DNA of 64,000 bases from Synechococcus sp. RedBA-s (lineage in GTDB: Bacteria; Cyanobacteriota; Cyanobacteriia; PCC-6307; Cyanobiaceae). Under the pieces are notes generated by a model that was not told the DNA's origin, did no database searches, and saw nothing but the letters and a program-made list of their open reading frames with translations. How positions within the stretch are numbered: the stretch's first letter is position 1; each line of letters starts with the position of its first letter. Positions 6,904-16,320 of the stretch are shown one piece after another. The DNA lies in NCBI RefSeq assembly GCF_024345495.1, contig NZ_JAGQBF010000014.1:1-64000 (forward strand), in the 5' to 3' direction. The position numbers were made by a program, and so were the translations under genes.

Positions 6904-8421
6904 ATGTCTCCGTTGTTCGACGCCGACAAGCTTCTGCAGATCGTGCTGCCGAAGCTGCTGCGCATGACGCTCGTCAGCTTCGTGGTGGGCAGTGTCGTGG
7001 GAGCGGTGGTCGCCGCGATCGCCGCCCTGATCCGGCGATCACGGCTGAGGCGATCCGGATTCCAGCCTCAGGAGGACGGCGCTTCGCGGGGAAGTCTGTT
7101 GTGGGCGTCCCTCTGGGGATCGTTCCTGGGCACCTTGATGTTTGGCCTCCTGCCGATCGAGGCCAACCCGGCTTCCCTGATCGGCGGGCCCTACGGGGCC
7201 ATCTGGTTCGGCTTCATGCTCCTGGTCTTCGTGCCGGCCGGTGCCATCACGGGTGCTGTTTTTGGACTGATCGCTGCCGGAGCTGCGCGCCTCCGCCCGA
7301 ACCTGCCCCGGGTGATGGCTTTCAGCACCGTGCTGGCCTACCTGATCAGCACCCTCGTGCTCACTCTTCTCCTGGCGCCGCCGACCATCGGATTCAGCAC
7401 TGCTCCAGCGACGGGTCCGTTCCCGCTGGTGGCCAGGCTCACGGGCGGCGAGGACGGCCCTCCCCTGGATCTGGCCCTCAACGAGGATGGTGATCAGCTG
7501 GCCGTGCTGCAGGTGCGCAACAGCGAGCAACAGCTGGACATCCTGGAGTTGTCCACACAGAAGCGGCGCCGAATCCGCAACCTCTATGGAAAACCGGAGG
7601 AGCAACGAACCCTTCAGGATGTTCTGAGCTCCGTGGCCTTCAGTGCCGATGGACAGGAGTTGATCACGGCCGCTGTGCAGCAGGTGCAGGTACGAACGCT
7701 GCCCGAGGGGAAGACACGGCTGCGACTGGACGGCGCGACCGTGGCCTATCCGATGGCCGACCGCAGGCTCGTCACCCTGGCCGCGGTGGACGCCCTGGCG
7801 CCCAGTTCGCAGCCGCAGAGTCTCAAGGTCTGGGCGCTTGCCACGGGCCATCTGCTGCGAACGATTCCAGCTGATCTGTCCACCCTTGACTGGAGGGAAC
7901 TTCCGATCGCCGTGAGCGCCGATCGACGCCTTCTGGCCTTTCCCCGCCGCCTCTACGACAATCAGATCCAGGTCTGGAACATCGTCGACAACAAACTGAG
8001 CAGCACTCTGGCTCTGGGCAGCCCAGCCGGCATTCTCTCCCTGGCCTTTTCTCCGGACGGCGGGCAGCTGGCCGTCGCTCTCGGCCAGGGTCCTCCTCTC
8101 TCCCTCTGGGATCTGGCCTCGGCCCGCCAGACGCACGCCTTCGACGCGGTGGACCGGGCGCAGCAGCTTCACTGGACGGACAAGGGCCTCCTCGTGGGCT
8201 CCGGGGGCGTGGGCTCCGGGGGCGCCTTCAAGGTTCTAAACCCCAGGAGCGGAGATGTCCTGCACACCCTCCGAATTCAGCCGGCTGCGCCCTTGCCCCA
8301 GGACACTCTCGACCTACCACTGGGTCTCTCCGCTCTGAGTGGCGATGGCAGCACCTTGGCCGCTTACGTTCCCCGTCAGGGAATCGGTGTGTGGCGCGTG
8401 GGCCTTCACCACCCGTCGTGA
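6904..8421 (+). CDS. Membrane-anchored WD40 beta-propeller protein
   Basis: A 505-residue protein. Residues ~15-165 contain four or five hydrophobic segments (MTLVSFVVGSVVGAVVAA, WASLWGSFLGTLMFGLLPI, WFGFMLLVFVPAGAITGAVF, LAYLISTLVLTLLLA). The remaining ~330 residues form WD40-like beta-propeller repeats, with units such as VAFSADGQELITAA, SADRRLLAFPRR..IQVWNI and LAFSPDGGQLAVALG..LSLWDLASA. It is probably an envelope scaffold or sensor displaying the propeller on one side of the membrane. No enzymatic motif was seen. The next gene follows closely. Confidence 0.8.
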   Translation: MSPLFDADKLLQIVLPKLLRMTLVSFVVGSVVGAVVAAIAALIRRSRLRRSGFQPQEDGASRGSLLWASLWGSFLGTLMFGLLPIEANPASLIGGPYGAIWFGFMLLVFVPAGAITGAVFGLIAAGAARLRPNLPRVMAFSTVLAYLISTLVLTLLLAPPTIGFSTAPATGPFPLVARLTGGEDGPPLDLALNEDGDQLAVLQVRNSEQQLDILELSTQKRRRIRNLYGKPEEQRTLQDVLSSVAFSADGQELITAAVQQVQVRTLPEGKTRLRLDGATVAYPMADRRLVTLAAVDALAPSSQPQSLKVWALATGHLLRTIPADLSTLDWRELPIAVSADRRLLAFPRRLYDNQIQVWNIVDNKLSSTLALGSPAGILSLAFSPDGGQLAVALGQGPPLSLWDLASARQTHAFDAVDRAQQLHWTDKGLLVGSGGVGSGGAFKVLNPRSGDVLHTLRIQPAAPLPQDTLDLPLGLSALSGDGSTLAAYVPRQGIGVWRVGLHHPS

Positions 8422-8441
8422 CTCAGCCAACCTCCGACTGC

Positions 8442-9014
8442 ATGGCCGTGCGAAAGCAGGACATCAGCTCGTTGCCGCGCTGGCTCACTGCTTGCGCCCT
8501 GTGCCTGCTGCCTTTGCTGGTGTTGCTGCCCGACCATGCTGGTGCCGCATCGGCCCCCTGCCCCGCGTCCGTGGTGGACCAGCTCGATGGCCTCTACCGC
8601 TGGCAGGTCGCCCGTCAGGACGAGCGGGGGCCGATCGATCTCTCGAGTCAGCGCGGCCGCTTCACCCCGGGGCTCGATCAACAGCTGCGGGCGGCCCACC
8701 AGCTCAACCCTGCCGATGGGCGCTTCGTGGACTTCGATGTCTTCAGCGGCACCCAGGTGCGTACCTTCGGGGCACGGGTGCTGGGTTGCGCTCCGGCCGA
8801 TCAGGGCGGCCTTGAGGCCAGGGTGGCCGTGCAGGTGGGTCTGGGCAAACGCCCCGCCGATGCGCCGGTGCTCCTGCGCTACCGGCTGGTGGCCGGCCCC
8901 TCCGGTGCCTGGAGGATCGCCGACATCACCTACCCCGGTGAGCCGGCCTTTCGCCTCTCCTCCTTCCTCTCTGAGCTGCTGGACATTCAGCGGAATGGAG
9001 ATGTGAAGCGCTGA
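8442..9014 (+). CDS. Secreted protein of unknown function
   Basis: About 190 residues. From ATG 8442 the N-terminus is a clear signal peptide (charged start, then WLTACALCLLPLLVLL, cleavage after DHAGAASA). The mature part contains DQLDGLYRWQVARQ and ends in YRLVAGPSGAWRIADITYPG, reminiscent of DUF3828-type or NTF2-like lipid/calcium-transport accessory domains, though I cannot assign a family firmly. GTG 8418 overlaps the stop of the WD40 gene and is a possible earlier start. Close spacing suggests co-transcription with that gene. Confidence 0.65.
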   Translation: MAVRKQDISSLPRWLTACALCLLPLLVLLPDHAGAASAPCPASVVDQLDGLYRWQVARQDERGPIDLSSQRGRFTPGLDQQLRAAHQLNPADGRFVDFDVFSGTQVRTFGARVLGCAPADQGGLEARVAVQVGLGKRPADAPVLLRYRLVAGPSGAWRIADITYPGEPAFRLSSFLSELLDIQRNGDVKR

Positions 9015-9076
9015 CGGGGTCAGGAGATGGCCGTATCCAGATCAGCGTGACTGTGGCGAAAGGGGCGTTGCTTCCC

Positions 9077-10045
9077 CTACCGGCTCAACTCCAGCATCCG
9101 CTGGATCGGTGCCAGGGCCCTGACCCGCAGCTCCTCATCGAGCTCGATCGCCGGACTCATTGTGCTCAGGCACTGCCACAGCTTCTCCAGGGTGTTCAGG
9201 CGCATGTAGGGACAGGCGTTGCAGCTGCAGCCGTCCTGTCCGGGCACCTCATGGAAGGTTTTGTGGGGCAGCTTCAGGCGCATCTGGTGGAGGATGCCGG
9301 GCTCGGTGAGCACCAGGAAGCTTTGGGCCTCGCTGCTAGCGGCGCGGGCCAGCAGCTGGCTGGTGGAGCCGATGAAGTCGGCCAGATCCAGCAGGTTGGG
9401 CAGGCACTCCGGGTGGGCGATCACCTCGGCCTGCGGGTGCTCCAGCTTCAGCCGCAGCAGCGCCTGCTCGCTGAAGGTTTCATGGACGATGCAGCCCCCC
9501 GGCCAGAGGGTGAGCTCCCGGCCGCTCTCTCGTGCCACCCAGCGGCCCAGGTTCTGATCCGGCGCAAACAGAATCGGTCGATCGGGCGGCAGCTGCTGCA
9601 CCAGGCGCACGGCGTTGCTGCTGGTGCAGATCAGGTCGCTCTGGGCCTTCACCGCCGCCGAGCAGTTGATGTAGCTCACCACCAGGTGCTCCGGGTGCTC
9701 GGCGCGGAAGGCGGCGAAGCCATCGGCGGGGCAGGCATCGGCCAGGGAGCAGCCCGCCTCCAGATCCGGCAGCAGCACCGTTTTGCCGGGGCTGAGGATC
9801 TTGGCGGTCTCGGCCATGAAGTGCACGCCGCAGAAGACGATCACCTCGGCGTCAGTGCCGGCGGCCTGGCGGGAGAGCTCCAGTGAGTCGCCGATGAAAT
9901 CGGCCACGTCCTGGATCTCAGGGCTCTGGTAATAGTGAGCAAGGATCACGGCTTTGCGCGTCAGGCGCAGCTCGTCGATCGCGGCCGGCAGGTCGTGGGG
10001 GACGGTGGGGGCTTCAAGGGCGGCAAAAACCAACCTTGACCTCAA
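9077..10045 (-). CDS. nadA: Quinolinate synthase NadA
   Basis: A 322-residue NadA, which condenses iminoaspartate with dihydroxyacetone phosphate to quinolinate in NAD synthesis. Seen: [68 protein letters not shown], and a C-terminal CSCNACPYM. The cysteines in the first, GGCIVHE and CNAC regions are the usual ligands of the 4Fe-4S cluster. The start shown is a TTG codon, and a GTG slightly downstream (before [11 protein letters not shown]) is possible. Divergent from the next gene by under 60 bp. Confidence 0.95.
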   Translation of the reverse strand: MRSRLVFAALEAPTVPHDLPAAIDELRLTRKAVILAHYYQSPEIQDVADFIGDSLELSRQAAGTDAEVIVFCGVHFMAETAKILSPGKTVLLPDLEAGCSLADACPADGFAAFRAEHPEHLVVSYINCSAAVKAQSDLICTSSNAVRLVQQLPPDRPILFAPDQNLGRWVARESGRELTLWPGGCIVHETFSEQALLRLKLEHPQAEVIAHPECLPNLLDLADFIGSTSQLLARAASSEAQSFLVLTEPGILHQMRLKLPHKTFHEVPGQDGCSCNACPYMRLNTLEKLWQCLSTMSPAIELDEELRVRALAPIQRMLELSR

Positions 10046-10084
10046 CTGGGGCAGGATGACTCCAGCCTAGGGAAGGGAGAAGTC

Positions 10085-10984
10085 GTCACGGCCCACATAC
10101 GCCTTGCCATTGCCGGGGATCTGCACGGCCAATGGGACCGGCGGGATGTGGACCTGCTCAGCCGGATCGCCCCCGATGCCCTGCTGGTGGTGGGCGATCT
10201 CAGCGACGGTCAGCAGCGCATCGCCGCCAGCCTCGCCGACCTGTCACTGCCGGTGGCCTGCATCCTCGGCAATCACGACACCGGCAAGGACCACAGCGGC
10301 CACAAGCTGCAGCGCCAGATCGATTGCCTCGGTGAGCGCCACTGCGGCTGGGCCCTGCGCCAGCTCGATCCCCCCGGCCTTTCGGTGGTGGGTGGCAGGC
10401 CCGGCAGTGCCGGCGGTGGCCACCACCTCTCCAGGGCGGTGCAGGCCCTCTGGGGTCCCGTCGAGCTGGTGGAGTCGGCCGGGCGGATCGCGGCAGCGGC
10501 CCTCTCGGCCGACCCGCGCCTGCCCCTGGTGCTCCTCGCCCATTGCGGTCCCAGTGGGCTGGGCAGCACCGCCAGCGATCCCTGCGGCCGCGACTGGAAA
10601 TCGCCCGCCTGTGACTGGGGCGACCAGGACCTCGCCCAGGCGATCGAGCAGATCCGCGTCGTGCGGCCACTGCCGCTGGTGGTCTTCGGGCACATGCACC
10701 ACGCCCTCAAGCGCGGGCGGGGGGAGCGGCGCAGCTTCCTGATCGATCGCCGCGGCACCGCCTATCTCAATGCCGCCTTCGTGCCGCGCCATGCCGTCGA
10801 TGGGGAGGGGCGGCAGCTCTGCCATCTCTCCTGGGTGGAGCTGGACCAGGGCCAGCTGATCCACGCCAGCCACCGTTGGTACGAGCCGGACACAGGGCGG
10901 TTGCTCTACGAGCAGCGGCTGCACCAGCAGCCCCTGGCCCAGCCCCAGCCGGTGGGTGATCAACCCGAAGCGCTGCCGTGCTGA
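10085..10984 (+). CDS. Metallophosphoesterase, cyanobacterial TIGR04168-like
   Basis: A calcineurin-like phosphoesterase of about 300 residues, with motifs LAIAGDLHGQW, LLVVGDLSDG, CILGNHD, LVLLAHCGPSG and VVFGHMHH. The first motif lies upstream of the first available GTG (10148), so the true start must be earlier. In frame, no ATG, GTG or TTG exists between the stop at 10037 and the GDLH motif. Homologues begin MRLAIAGDLHG, which aligns with an ATA codon at 10097. I placed the start near the ribosome-binding-like GGGAAGGGAGA (10070-10080), but the exact codon is uncertain. It overlaps the next gene by 7 nt. Confidence 0.75.
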   Translation, partial: VTAHIRLAIAGDLHGQWDRRDVDLLSRIAPDALLVVGDLSDGQQRIAASLADLSLPVACILGNHDTGKDHSGHKLQRQIDCLGERHCGWALRQLDPPGLSVVGGRPGSAGGGHHLSRAVQALWGPVELVESAGRIAAAALSADPRLPLVLLAHCGPSGLGSTASDPCGRDWKSPACDWGDQDLAQAIEQIRVVRPLPLVVFGHMHHALKRGRGERRSFLIDRRGTAYLNAAFVPRHAVDGEGRQLCHLSWVELDQGQLIHASHRWYEPDTGRLLYEQRLHQQPLAQPQPVGDQPEALPC

Positions 10985-12045
10985 TCTACGCCGCCATCAG
11001 TGGCCACGGCTATGGCCACGGCTCCCGCAGCGGCGCCATCCTGCTGGCCCTGGCCCAGCGTCAGCCCGGCTGGCGGCTGGTGCTCTCCACCTCCCTGCCG
11101 GCGGCATTCCTGCGCACGGTTTTCGGAGAGGTGTCCTTTGAGCTGCGCCCCTGCGGCTGGGATGTGGGGGTGGTGCAGGCCGATGCCCTCGGCGCTGACC
11201 CCGCCGCCACCCTCACGGCCCTCGATGCGCTGGAGCGCCGCCTGCCCGATCAGATCGCCGCAGAGGCCCGCTGGCTCAGGGCCCAGGCCGGACCGGTGCT
11301 GCTGCTGGGTGATGTGCCACCGGCCCTGGCGCGGCTGGCGCAGGCCGGCGGCTGGCCGCTGATCTGGGTGGGTAATTTCGGTTGGGATGCCATCTACAGC
11401 CCCATGGGCGGCCCCTTCCTGGCCTGGGCTGAGCGCTGCCGCTTGCTTTACCGCCAGGGCCAGGGCCTGATCCACTGCCCCTTCTCGATGTCCATGAACT
11501 GGGGCCTGCCGGAGATCCGGGTGGGCCTCACCGTGGCCCCACTGCGGCAGCGGGCCGAAGACCTGCGCCGGCGGCTGGAGTTGCCCGAGCGCAGCCGCTG
11601 CGTGCTGGTGAGTTTCGGTGGGCTGGGCTTCGAGTTGGGGGAGGAGCCCTTCCGCCGCTGGCCCGATCGGGTGTTTGTGAGCACCGATCCCTCGGCCGCG
11701 GGGGCAGCCCATGTGCGCCAGTTGCCCCAGGGATTGCGCCTGCTGGAGTTCATGCCGCTGGTGGAGCGATTGATCACCAAGCCTGGATACAGCAGCTTCT
11801 GTGAGGCCCTGGCGCACGATGTGGGCATTCATCTGGTTCACCGCCAGGGCTTTGCCGAGGCGCCGGTGCTGGAGGAGGCGCTGCGCCGCCATGGCCGCCA
11901 CCGGTTGCTCAGCCAGGAGCAACTGCGCTGCGGCGACTGGCAACTGGATCAGCCTCTGCGGCCGGCCGGCGTGGGCCCCCTGGCGCTGGACGGGGCCCAG
12001 CAGGCGGCCAGCTGGCTGGAAGACCGGGCGCTCGCCTACAGCTGA
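10978..12045 (+). CDS. Glycosyltransferase-like protein (GT-B type)
   Basis: A 355-residue protein starting at GTG with LIYAAISGHGYGHGSR, a glycine/histidine-rich N-terminal loop typical of GT-B nucleotide-sugar enzymes and of the N-terminal half of L-arabinokinase-like proteins. Further support comes from LIWVGNFGWD, VLVSFGGLGFE (start of the C-terminal Rossmann domain), and KPGYSSFCEALAHDVGIHLVHR, where donor-binding residues usually lie. Acceptor and donor are unknown. Likely translationally coupled to the phosphoesterase upstream by overlap. Confidence 0.7.
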   Translation: MLIYAAISGHGYGHGSRSGAILLALAQRQPGWRLVLSTSLPAAFLRTVFGEVSFELRPCGWDVGVVQADALGADPAATLTALDALERRLPDQIAAEARWLRAQAGPVLLLGDVPPALARLAQAGGWPLIWVGNFGWDAIYSPMGGPFLAWAERCRLLYRQGQGLIHCPFSMSMNWGLPEIRVGLTVAPLRQRAEDLRRRLELPERSRCVLVSFGGLGFELGEEPFRRWPDRVFVSTDPSAAGAAHVRQLPQGLRLLEFMPLVERLITKPGYSSFCEALAHDVGIHLVHRQGFAEAPVLEEALRRHGRHRLLSQEQLRCGDWQLDQPLRPAGVGPLALDGAQQAASWLEDRALAYS

Positions 12046-12493
12046 GATCGCTGGGGAGCATTGCAGTGCAAGAGATCTGGTGTCGGTGGCTACCACGCCC
12101 TGGGGCTCAATCAGCAGAACTGATGATCAGCGCGATCAATGATTTCGCATCAATAATCCCTGTCCTGAACAGTGATGTGAACCCCGAGGCCAATTCTGAT
12201 AACGGGTGGACGGTCGTGCGACTGTCACTAACACGATCCCCGACGAAGGGCTCGTTCGACACATTGGCGTGCAACCCGATCCCGCCACGATGTATTCTTC
12301 CATCGCTTCGACGGTTTCCCTTGAGTTCTACCCTGATCAACGAGCCTGATTGCATACATCAGGGTTTCTGATCAGCTTTATAAGCTCATCTAAGCACCCA
12401 CAGTCCTTGCTCCGATCAGCAGTCACGAACTGATCAAGACTTTCCCCTCAAATCTTTCTCCAGCACAGCAGCGTTTCTCCAGGCCGATTCTCA
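12046..12493. other. Intergenic region, no gene recognised
   Basis: About 450 bp of lower GC than its surroundings. Short ORFs on both strands have no recognisable similarity or codon bias. No clear terminator or RNA gene was seen. It presumably contains the promoter of the lysozyme-like gene. Confidence 0.5.
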
Positions 12494-13303
12494 ATGGAAT
12501 CCACCTGGCTTAAACGTGGCTGCAACCAGTCCTCTCCCCCAATCAATCAGTTGCCCGCCACCGCTTCCCGCCTCAGCCGCTTCTGCCTGCCAGCTCTGGT
12601 GCTCGCCCTCAGCGCCCCAGCCCACGCCACGGCCTGGGAGGAGATTCGTCTGCCCGGTGCGGCGCCAACCAGCCAGCCCCAGTCGCTGGCGATCGCCACT
12701 CCCCAGGGTCTGCCGGGGATGCGCGCTGTCTTCGAGATCACCCCTGAGCGGCGGGCCCTGCTCAACACCATCCGCTTTGCCGAGGGCACTTGGGCCAACG
12801 GCGAAGACGTGGGCTACCGGATCATGTTCGGCGGCAGCCTGATGCCCTCGCTGGATCGCCACCCCAATCAGGTCAACCGCACCGTGGGCTATGCCAGCGC
12901 CGCCGCTGGTGCCTACCAGTTCATGCCCTTCACTTGGTCGATGGCCACCCGTGTCCTGGGCATCAGTGGCTTCGGCCCCCAGGTTCAGGATCAGGCCGCC
13001 ATCTTCCTGATCCAGCGCCGTGGCGCCCTGGCCATGGCCGATCGCGGCATGCTCACCCCTGAACTGGCCGCCAAGCTGGCGCCGGAATGGGCCTCCTTCC
13101 CAACCCTGGCCGGCAGCAGCTTCTACGGACAGCCCGTCAAGCGCTACGGCCAGCTCAGGGCCTTCTACGAGGCGAACCTGGCCAGCCTGCGCTCCATCGA
13201 CAACGTGCGCACGGATATCGCCCAGGCCGCCCCTCCGGTGAAGCCGGCCTGCACCGGCGATAGCCTCAGCTGCGCCCTTCAGGAGGCCAGCGCCGGACGC
13301 TGA
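12494..13303 (+). CDS. Secreted lambda-R-type lysozyme (GH104-like)
   Basis: A 269-residue protein. Residues ~25-46 are a signal peptide (LSRFCLPALVLALSAPAHAT). The rest matches the phage lambda endolysin R fold: RALLNTIRFAEGTW with the probable catalytic Glu near residue 97, then GYRIMFGGSL, LDRHPNQV, SAAAGAYQFMPFTWS, VQDQAAIFLIQRRGALAMADRG and LAPEWASFPT. These enzymes are lytic transglycosylases that cleave peptidoglycan glycan strands. It may serve cell-wall remodelling. Similar secreted forms are common in picocyanobacteria, so this is not evidence of a prophage. Confidence 0.8.
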   Translation: MESTWLKRGCNQSSPPINQLPATASRLSRFCLPALVLALSAPAHATAWEEIRLPGAAPTSQPQSLAIATPQGLPGMRAVFEITPERRALLNTIRFAEGTWANGEDVGYRIMFGGSLMPSLDRHPNQVNRTVGYASAAAGAYQFMPFTWSMATRVLGISGFGPQVQDQAAIFLIQRRGALAMADRGMLTPELAAKLAPEWASFPTLAGSSFYGQPVKRYGQLRAFYEANLASLRSIDNVRTDIAQAAPPVKPACTGDSLSCALQEASAGR

Positions 13304-13321
13304 TCCCAGGCGCTGTGTCGT

Positions 13322-14158
13322 TCACCCGCCGCCGGAACCCTCAGTGGCGCCGGGAATCCCCAGGGTTTTCTGGGCAATGAGGTAGGCCCCAACGGCCCCG
13401 CCCAGGAAGCCCAGTGCATTACGCAGCACCGGCAACAGATCGGAGGTGCGGGTCACCACCGGCCCCAGTCCGAACACCACGAAGAGCATCACCCACAGCG
13501 GCGAGAGCAGCAGGATCCAGCTCCAGGCCACAACATCGCCCTGTTTGCGCGGATAGCCGGCGAAACCCACGATTAGGCCCCCCAGCAGCGAGGTGCAGAA
13601 GGTAAGCAGCCACTGCTCCTGGGGCAGGCCCGGCACCACCTGGCAGCCGCCGCGCTCCAGGCAGGTTTCCACCGCCGCGAGCGCATCGACAATTGCGCCG
13701 TCCTCGCCGTGGTCTCGCACGTAGTACTGGTTGCCGAAGCGGGTCTGCAGCTCCACCCAGAAGGTGCGCGGCATCAGTGCGAAGAGCGCATCGCCCACAT
13801 TGAAATTAAGCAGGTTGCCGCCGCGGGGATCGGCCACCAGCAGCAGGCTGCGCTCATCCAGACCCCAGAACTGCTTCACCGCCAGGCCAGGGGTGCGCTC
13901 GTACTGGGTGAGCACCCGCAGCTTCCAGCCACTGCTGGCCTCGAACGCCTCCAGGTGCTCCTCCAGGCTGGCGCGCTGGCCATCGGTGAGCGCCCGGGCC
14001 AAATCGATCACGGGGGTGGGGTGATCCGGCAGCAGCGAGGGATTGTCGGCGGCCTGGGCCATCCCGCCCGCTGCTCCCCCCAGCGGCGCCAGCAGTAGCA
14101 CCAGAGCGACCAGACCGGCAAGGATGGAGCGGAGGAGAGATCTGGCGCCAGGGGCCAT
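13322..14158 (-). CDS. psb32: Psb32/TPM-domain protein, photosystem II repair
   Basis: A 278-residue protein. It has a signal peptide (LAGLVALVLLLAPLGGAAGGMAQA), then a TPM domain (~residues 45-175) starting TPVIDLARALTDGQRASLEEHL, with WKLRVLTQYERTPG and SLLLVADPRGGNLLNFNVGD. Two to three C-terminal membrane helices follow. This architecture is that of cyanobacterial Psb32, related to plant TLP18.3, which assists photosystem II repair from the lumenal side of the thylakoid. It is divergent from the methyltransferase gene (14206) with under 50 bp between. Confidence 0.8.
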   Translation of the reverse strand: MAPGARSLLRSILAGLVALVLLLAPLGGAAGGMAQAADNPSLLPDHPTPVIDLARALTDGQRASLEEHLEAFEASSGWKLRVLTQYERTPGLAVKQFWGLDERSLLLVADPRGGNLLNFNVGDALFALMPRTFWVELQTRFGNQYYVRDHGEDGAIVDALAAVETCLERGGCQVVPGLPQEQWLLTFCTSLLGGLIVGFAGYPRKQGDVVAWSWILLLSPLWVMLFVVFGLGPVVTRTSDLLPVLRNALGFLGGAVGAYLIAQKTLGIPGATEGSGGG

Positions 14159-14205
14159 GCGGCTGCTTCAGTGGCCCTGCATTCTCCCTGAGCTGCCGCC
14201 CGGCC

Positions 14206-15360
14206 GTGTCCCTGCCCGCCTGGCTCCATGAGCGCCTGCTCCAGTTCGGTGGCAGCGTGCCCTTTCGCACCTACATGGAGTGGGTGCTTCACGACCCCCA
14301 TCACGGCGCCTACGGCGCCGGCCGCCTCAGCATCGGTCCCGGCGGTGATTTCGCCACCGCCCCATCGCTGGGCCCGGAGTTCGCGGCCCTGCTGGCCCCC
14401 CAGCTCGCCCGCTGGCTGGAGGATCTGCCGGGCGGCCGCCTCAGCCTGGTAGAGACCGGCCCCGGAGAGGGCAGCCTGGCGGCCCAGCTGGCCGAGGACC
14501 TGGCCGCCGGCTGGCCCCGGCTGGCCCAGCGGCTGGAGCTGGTGCTGGTGGAGCCCAACGCCGGCATGGCGGCTCGCCAGCGCCAGCGCCTCCAGGGCTG
14601 CCCGCTGCCGCTGCGCTGGAGCAGCTTTGAGGAGATGGCCGCCGCTCCGCTCAACGGTGTGGTGCTGGCCCATGAGGTGCTCGATGCCCTGGCGGTGGAG
14701 CGGATTGAGCGCTGTGGGGAGCACTGGCGCCGCCAGCAGGTGACGCTCCAGCAGGGGGCGTTGCGGCTGGAGCCCGGCGAACTTCTGGAGCCGGAGGATC
14801 AGGCGCGACTGGAGCCCCTCGGGCTGCTGCCCCTCCATCCACGGCGCCCCGAGGGCTGGTGCAGCGAACTCCACCCCGGGCTGGCCCCCTGGCTGGCGGC
14901 CTGCGCCGCCGCTGTGGCACACGGCCGCCTGCTGGTGATCGACTACGCCCACGAGGCCTGGCGCTACTACGCCCCCCAGCGCAGCAATGGCACCTTGATG
15001 GCCTACCGCGCCCAGCGGGCCAGCGCCGATCCGCTGCAGGAGCCCGGCCAGTGGGACCTCACCGCCCACCTCTGCATCGAGAGCGTGCTGGAGGCCGCCG
15101 AGGCGGCGGGCTGGAGCTTCCTGGGCCAGCGCCGCCAGGGGGAAGCCCTGCTGGCCCTGGGGCTGGCCCAGCGCCTGCACGGCCTACAGCAGCCGGGCCC
15201 GTTGGCCGATCGGCTGGCCCGGCGCGAGGCCCTGCTGCGCCTGGTGGATCCCGCCGCCCTCGGCGATTTCCGCTGGCTGGCCTTCAGCCGCGGCGAGGCC
15301 GCGCCGGCCGTGGCTTCCAGCGCCGAGCTGTTCCTGCAGGATCCGAGCGGTGAGGCGTAG
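14206..15360 (+). CDS. SAM-dependent methyltransferase, MidA/NDUFAF7 family
   Basis: A 384-residue protein. N-terminal region VPFRTYMEWVLHDPHHGAYG, then FATAPSLGPEFAALLAPQ, SAM-binding LVETGPGEGSLAAQLAED, and VVLAHEVLDALAVER, which together identify the DUF185/MidA family. In mitochondria NDUFAF7 methylates an arginine of complex I; cyanobacteria have the related NDH-1, so a similar role is plausible but unproven. Starts at GTG. The oxygenase gene follows after about 9 bp. Confidence 0.85.
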   Translation: MSLPAWLHERLLQFGGSVPFRTYMEWVLHDPHHGAYGAGRLSIGPGGDFATAPSLGPEFAALLAPQLARWLEDLPGGRLSLVETGPGEGSLAAQLAEDLAAGWPRLAQRLELVLVEPNAGMAARQRQRLQGCPLPLRWSSFEEMAAAPLNGVVLAHEVLDALAVERIERCGEHWRRQQVTLQQGALRLEPGELLEPEDQARLEPLGLLPLHPRRPEGWCSELHPGLAPWLAACAAAVAHGRLLVIDYAHEAWRYYAPQRSNGTLMAYRAQRASADPLQEPGQWDLTAHLCIESVLEAAEAAGWSFLGQRRQGEALLALGLAQRLHGLQQPGPLADRLARREALLRLVDPAALGDFRWLAFSRGEAAPAVASSAELFLQDPSGEA

Positions 15361-15369
15361 CTTGCGCCG

Positions 15370-16320
15370 ATGGAGCCCTCGATCCTCGATGTCGATCTGC
15401 TGGCCTTCGAGCGGGGTGACGAACGGCGCCGACGGGCGGTAGTGGATGGGGTGAGGCGCAGCCTGGCCACCGGCTTCCTTTACACCAGCAGCGATCTCTC
15501 CACTGATCTGCTCGATTCGGCCTACGCGCTGCTGGCGCGCTTCTTTGCCCTCGAGGCCGAGAGCAAAGGTCGCTTCACGGCCACCGGGGCCTCCGGCCAG
15601 ACGGGCTACACCGGCCTGCTGGTGGAAACCGCCGCCGGCAGCGAGAGGGCCGACTGGAAGGAGATGCTCAATTGGTCGTCGCCGATCCCGGCCGCCCACC
15701 CCCTGCGCCGCCGCTTTCCGCTGCTCTACCCCGAGCCGCTGCTGCCCGAAGCGGTGGTGCCCGGCATCACCGAGGTGCTGCTGAGCTTCCATGCGGCGCT
15801 GGCTGATCTGCAGCGGCGCGTCCTGCGGGTGATCGCCCTGGGCCTGGGGGCGGCCGAGGGGTTCTTTGAGGAGATGGTCAGCGAGGCCCCCACCCTCAGC
15901 CGCGCCATCCGCTACCCGCCCATGGCGGCGGCCCCTGGCCCCGGCCACCTCTGGGCCGCCGCCCACGGCGACATCAACCTGATCACCGCCCTGCCCAGGG
16001 CCACCGGCGCCGGCCTGGAGGTGGAGGTGGACGGCAGCTGGGTGCCGGCGCTGCCGCCCGAGGGCCAGGTGATCATCAACAGCGGCCTGATGCTGGAGAG
16101 GCTCAGCAACGGCCAGATCCCCGCCGGCCTGCACCGGGTGGTGGCGCCGCCCGATTCCATCCAGGAGCGGCTGAGCGTGGTGCAGTTCTGCCACGCCCGA
16201 CCCTCCACGCTGCTGACGCCCCTGGCCAGCTGCTGCACCCCGGAACATCCCCAGCGCCAGGTCGGGGTGCTGGCGGCCGATGCCCTCGAAGAGGTGCTCT
16301 ACCGCATCAACCTCTTGTAA
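15370..16320 (+). CDS. 2OG-Fe(II) oxygenase, isopenicillin-N-synthase-like
   Basis: A 316-residue member of the isopenicillin N synthase/gibberellin oxidase superfamily. N-terminal non-haem dioxygenase segment (VRRSLATGFLYTSSD), iron ligands HGD in AAHGDINLITALP, distal His in PAGLHRVVAPP, and the 2-oxoglutarate-binding type RLSVVQFCHARP. Substrate not inferable. Likely in an operon with the MidA-like methyltransferase. The 3' end overlaps the convergent phosphoesterase gene by 14 nt. Confidence 0.85.
   Translation: MEPSILDVDLLAFERGDERRRRAVVDGVRRSLATGFLYTSSDLSTDLLDSAYALLARFFALEAESKGRFTATGASGQTGYTGLLVETAAGSERADWKEMLNWSSPIPAAHPLRRRFPLLYPEPLLPEAVVPGITEVLLSFHAALADLQRRVLRVIALGLGAAEGFFEEMVSEAPTLSRAIRYPPMAAAPGPGHLWAAAHGDINLITALPRATGAGLEVEVDGSWVPALPPEGQVIINSGLMLERLSNGQIPAGLHRVVAPPDSIQERLSVVQFCHARPSTLLTPLASCCTPEHPQRQVGVLAADALEEVLYRINLL

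Noticed and set aside
12494-13303. Prophage endolysin
   Set aside because: The lambda-R-like lysozyme has a signal peptide and no phage genes around it; secreted versions are usual in cyanobacteria.
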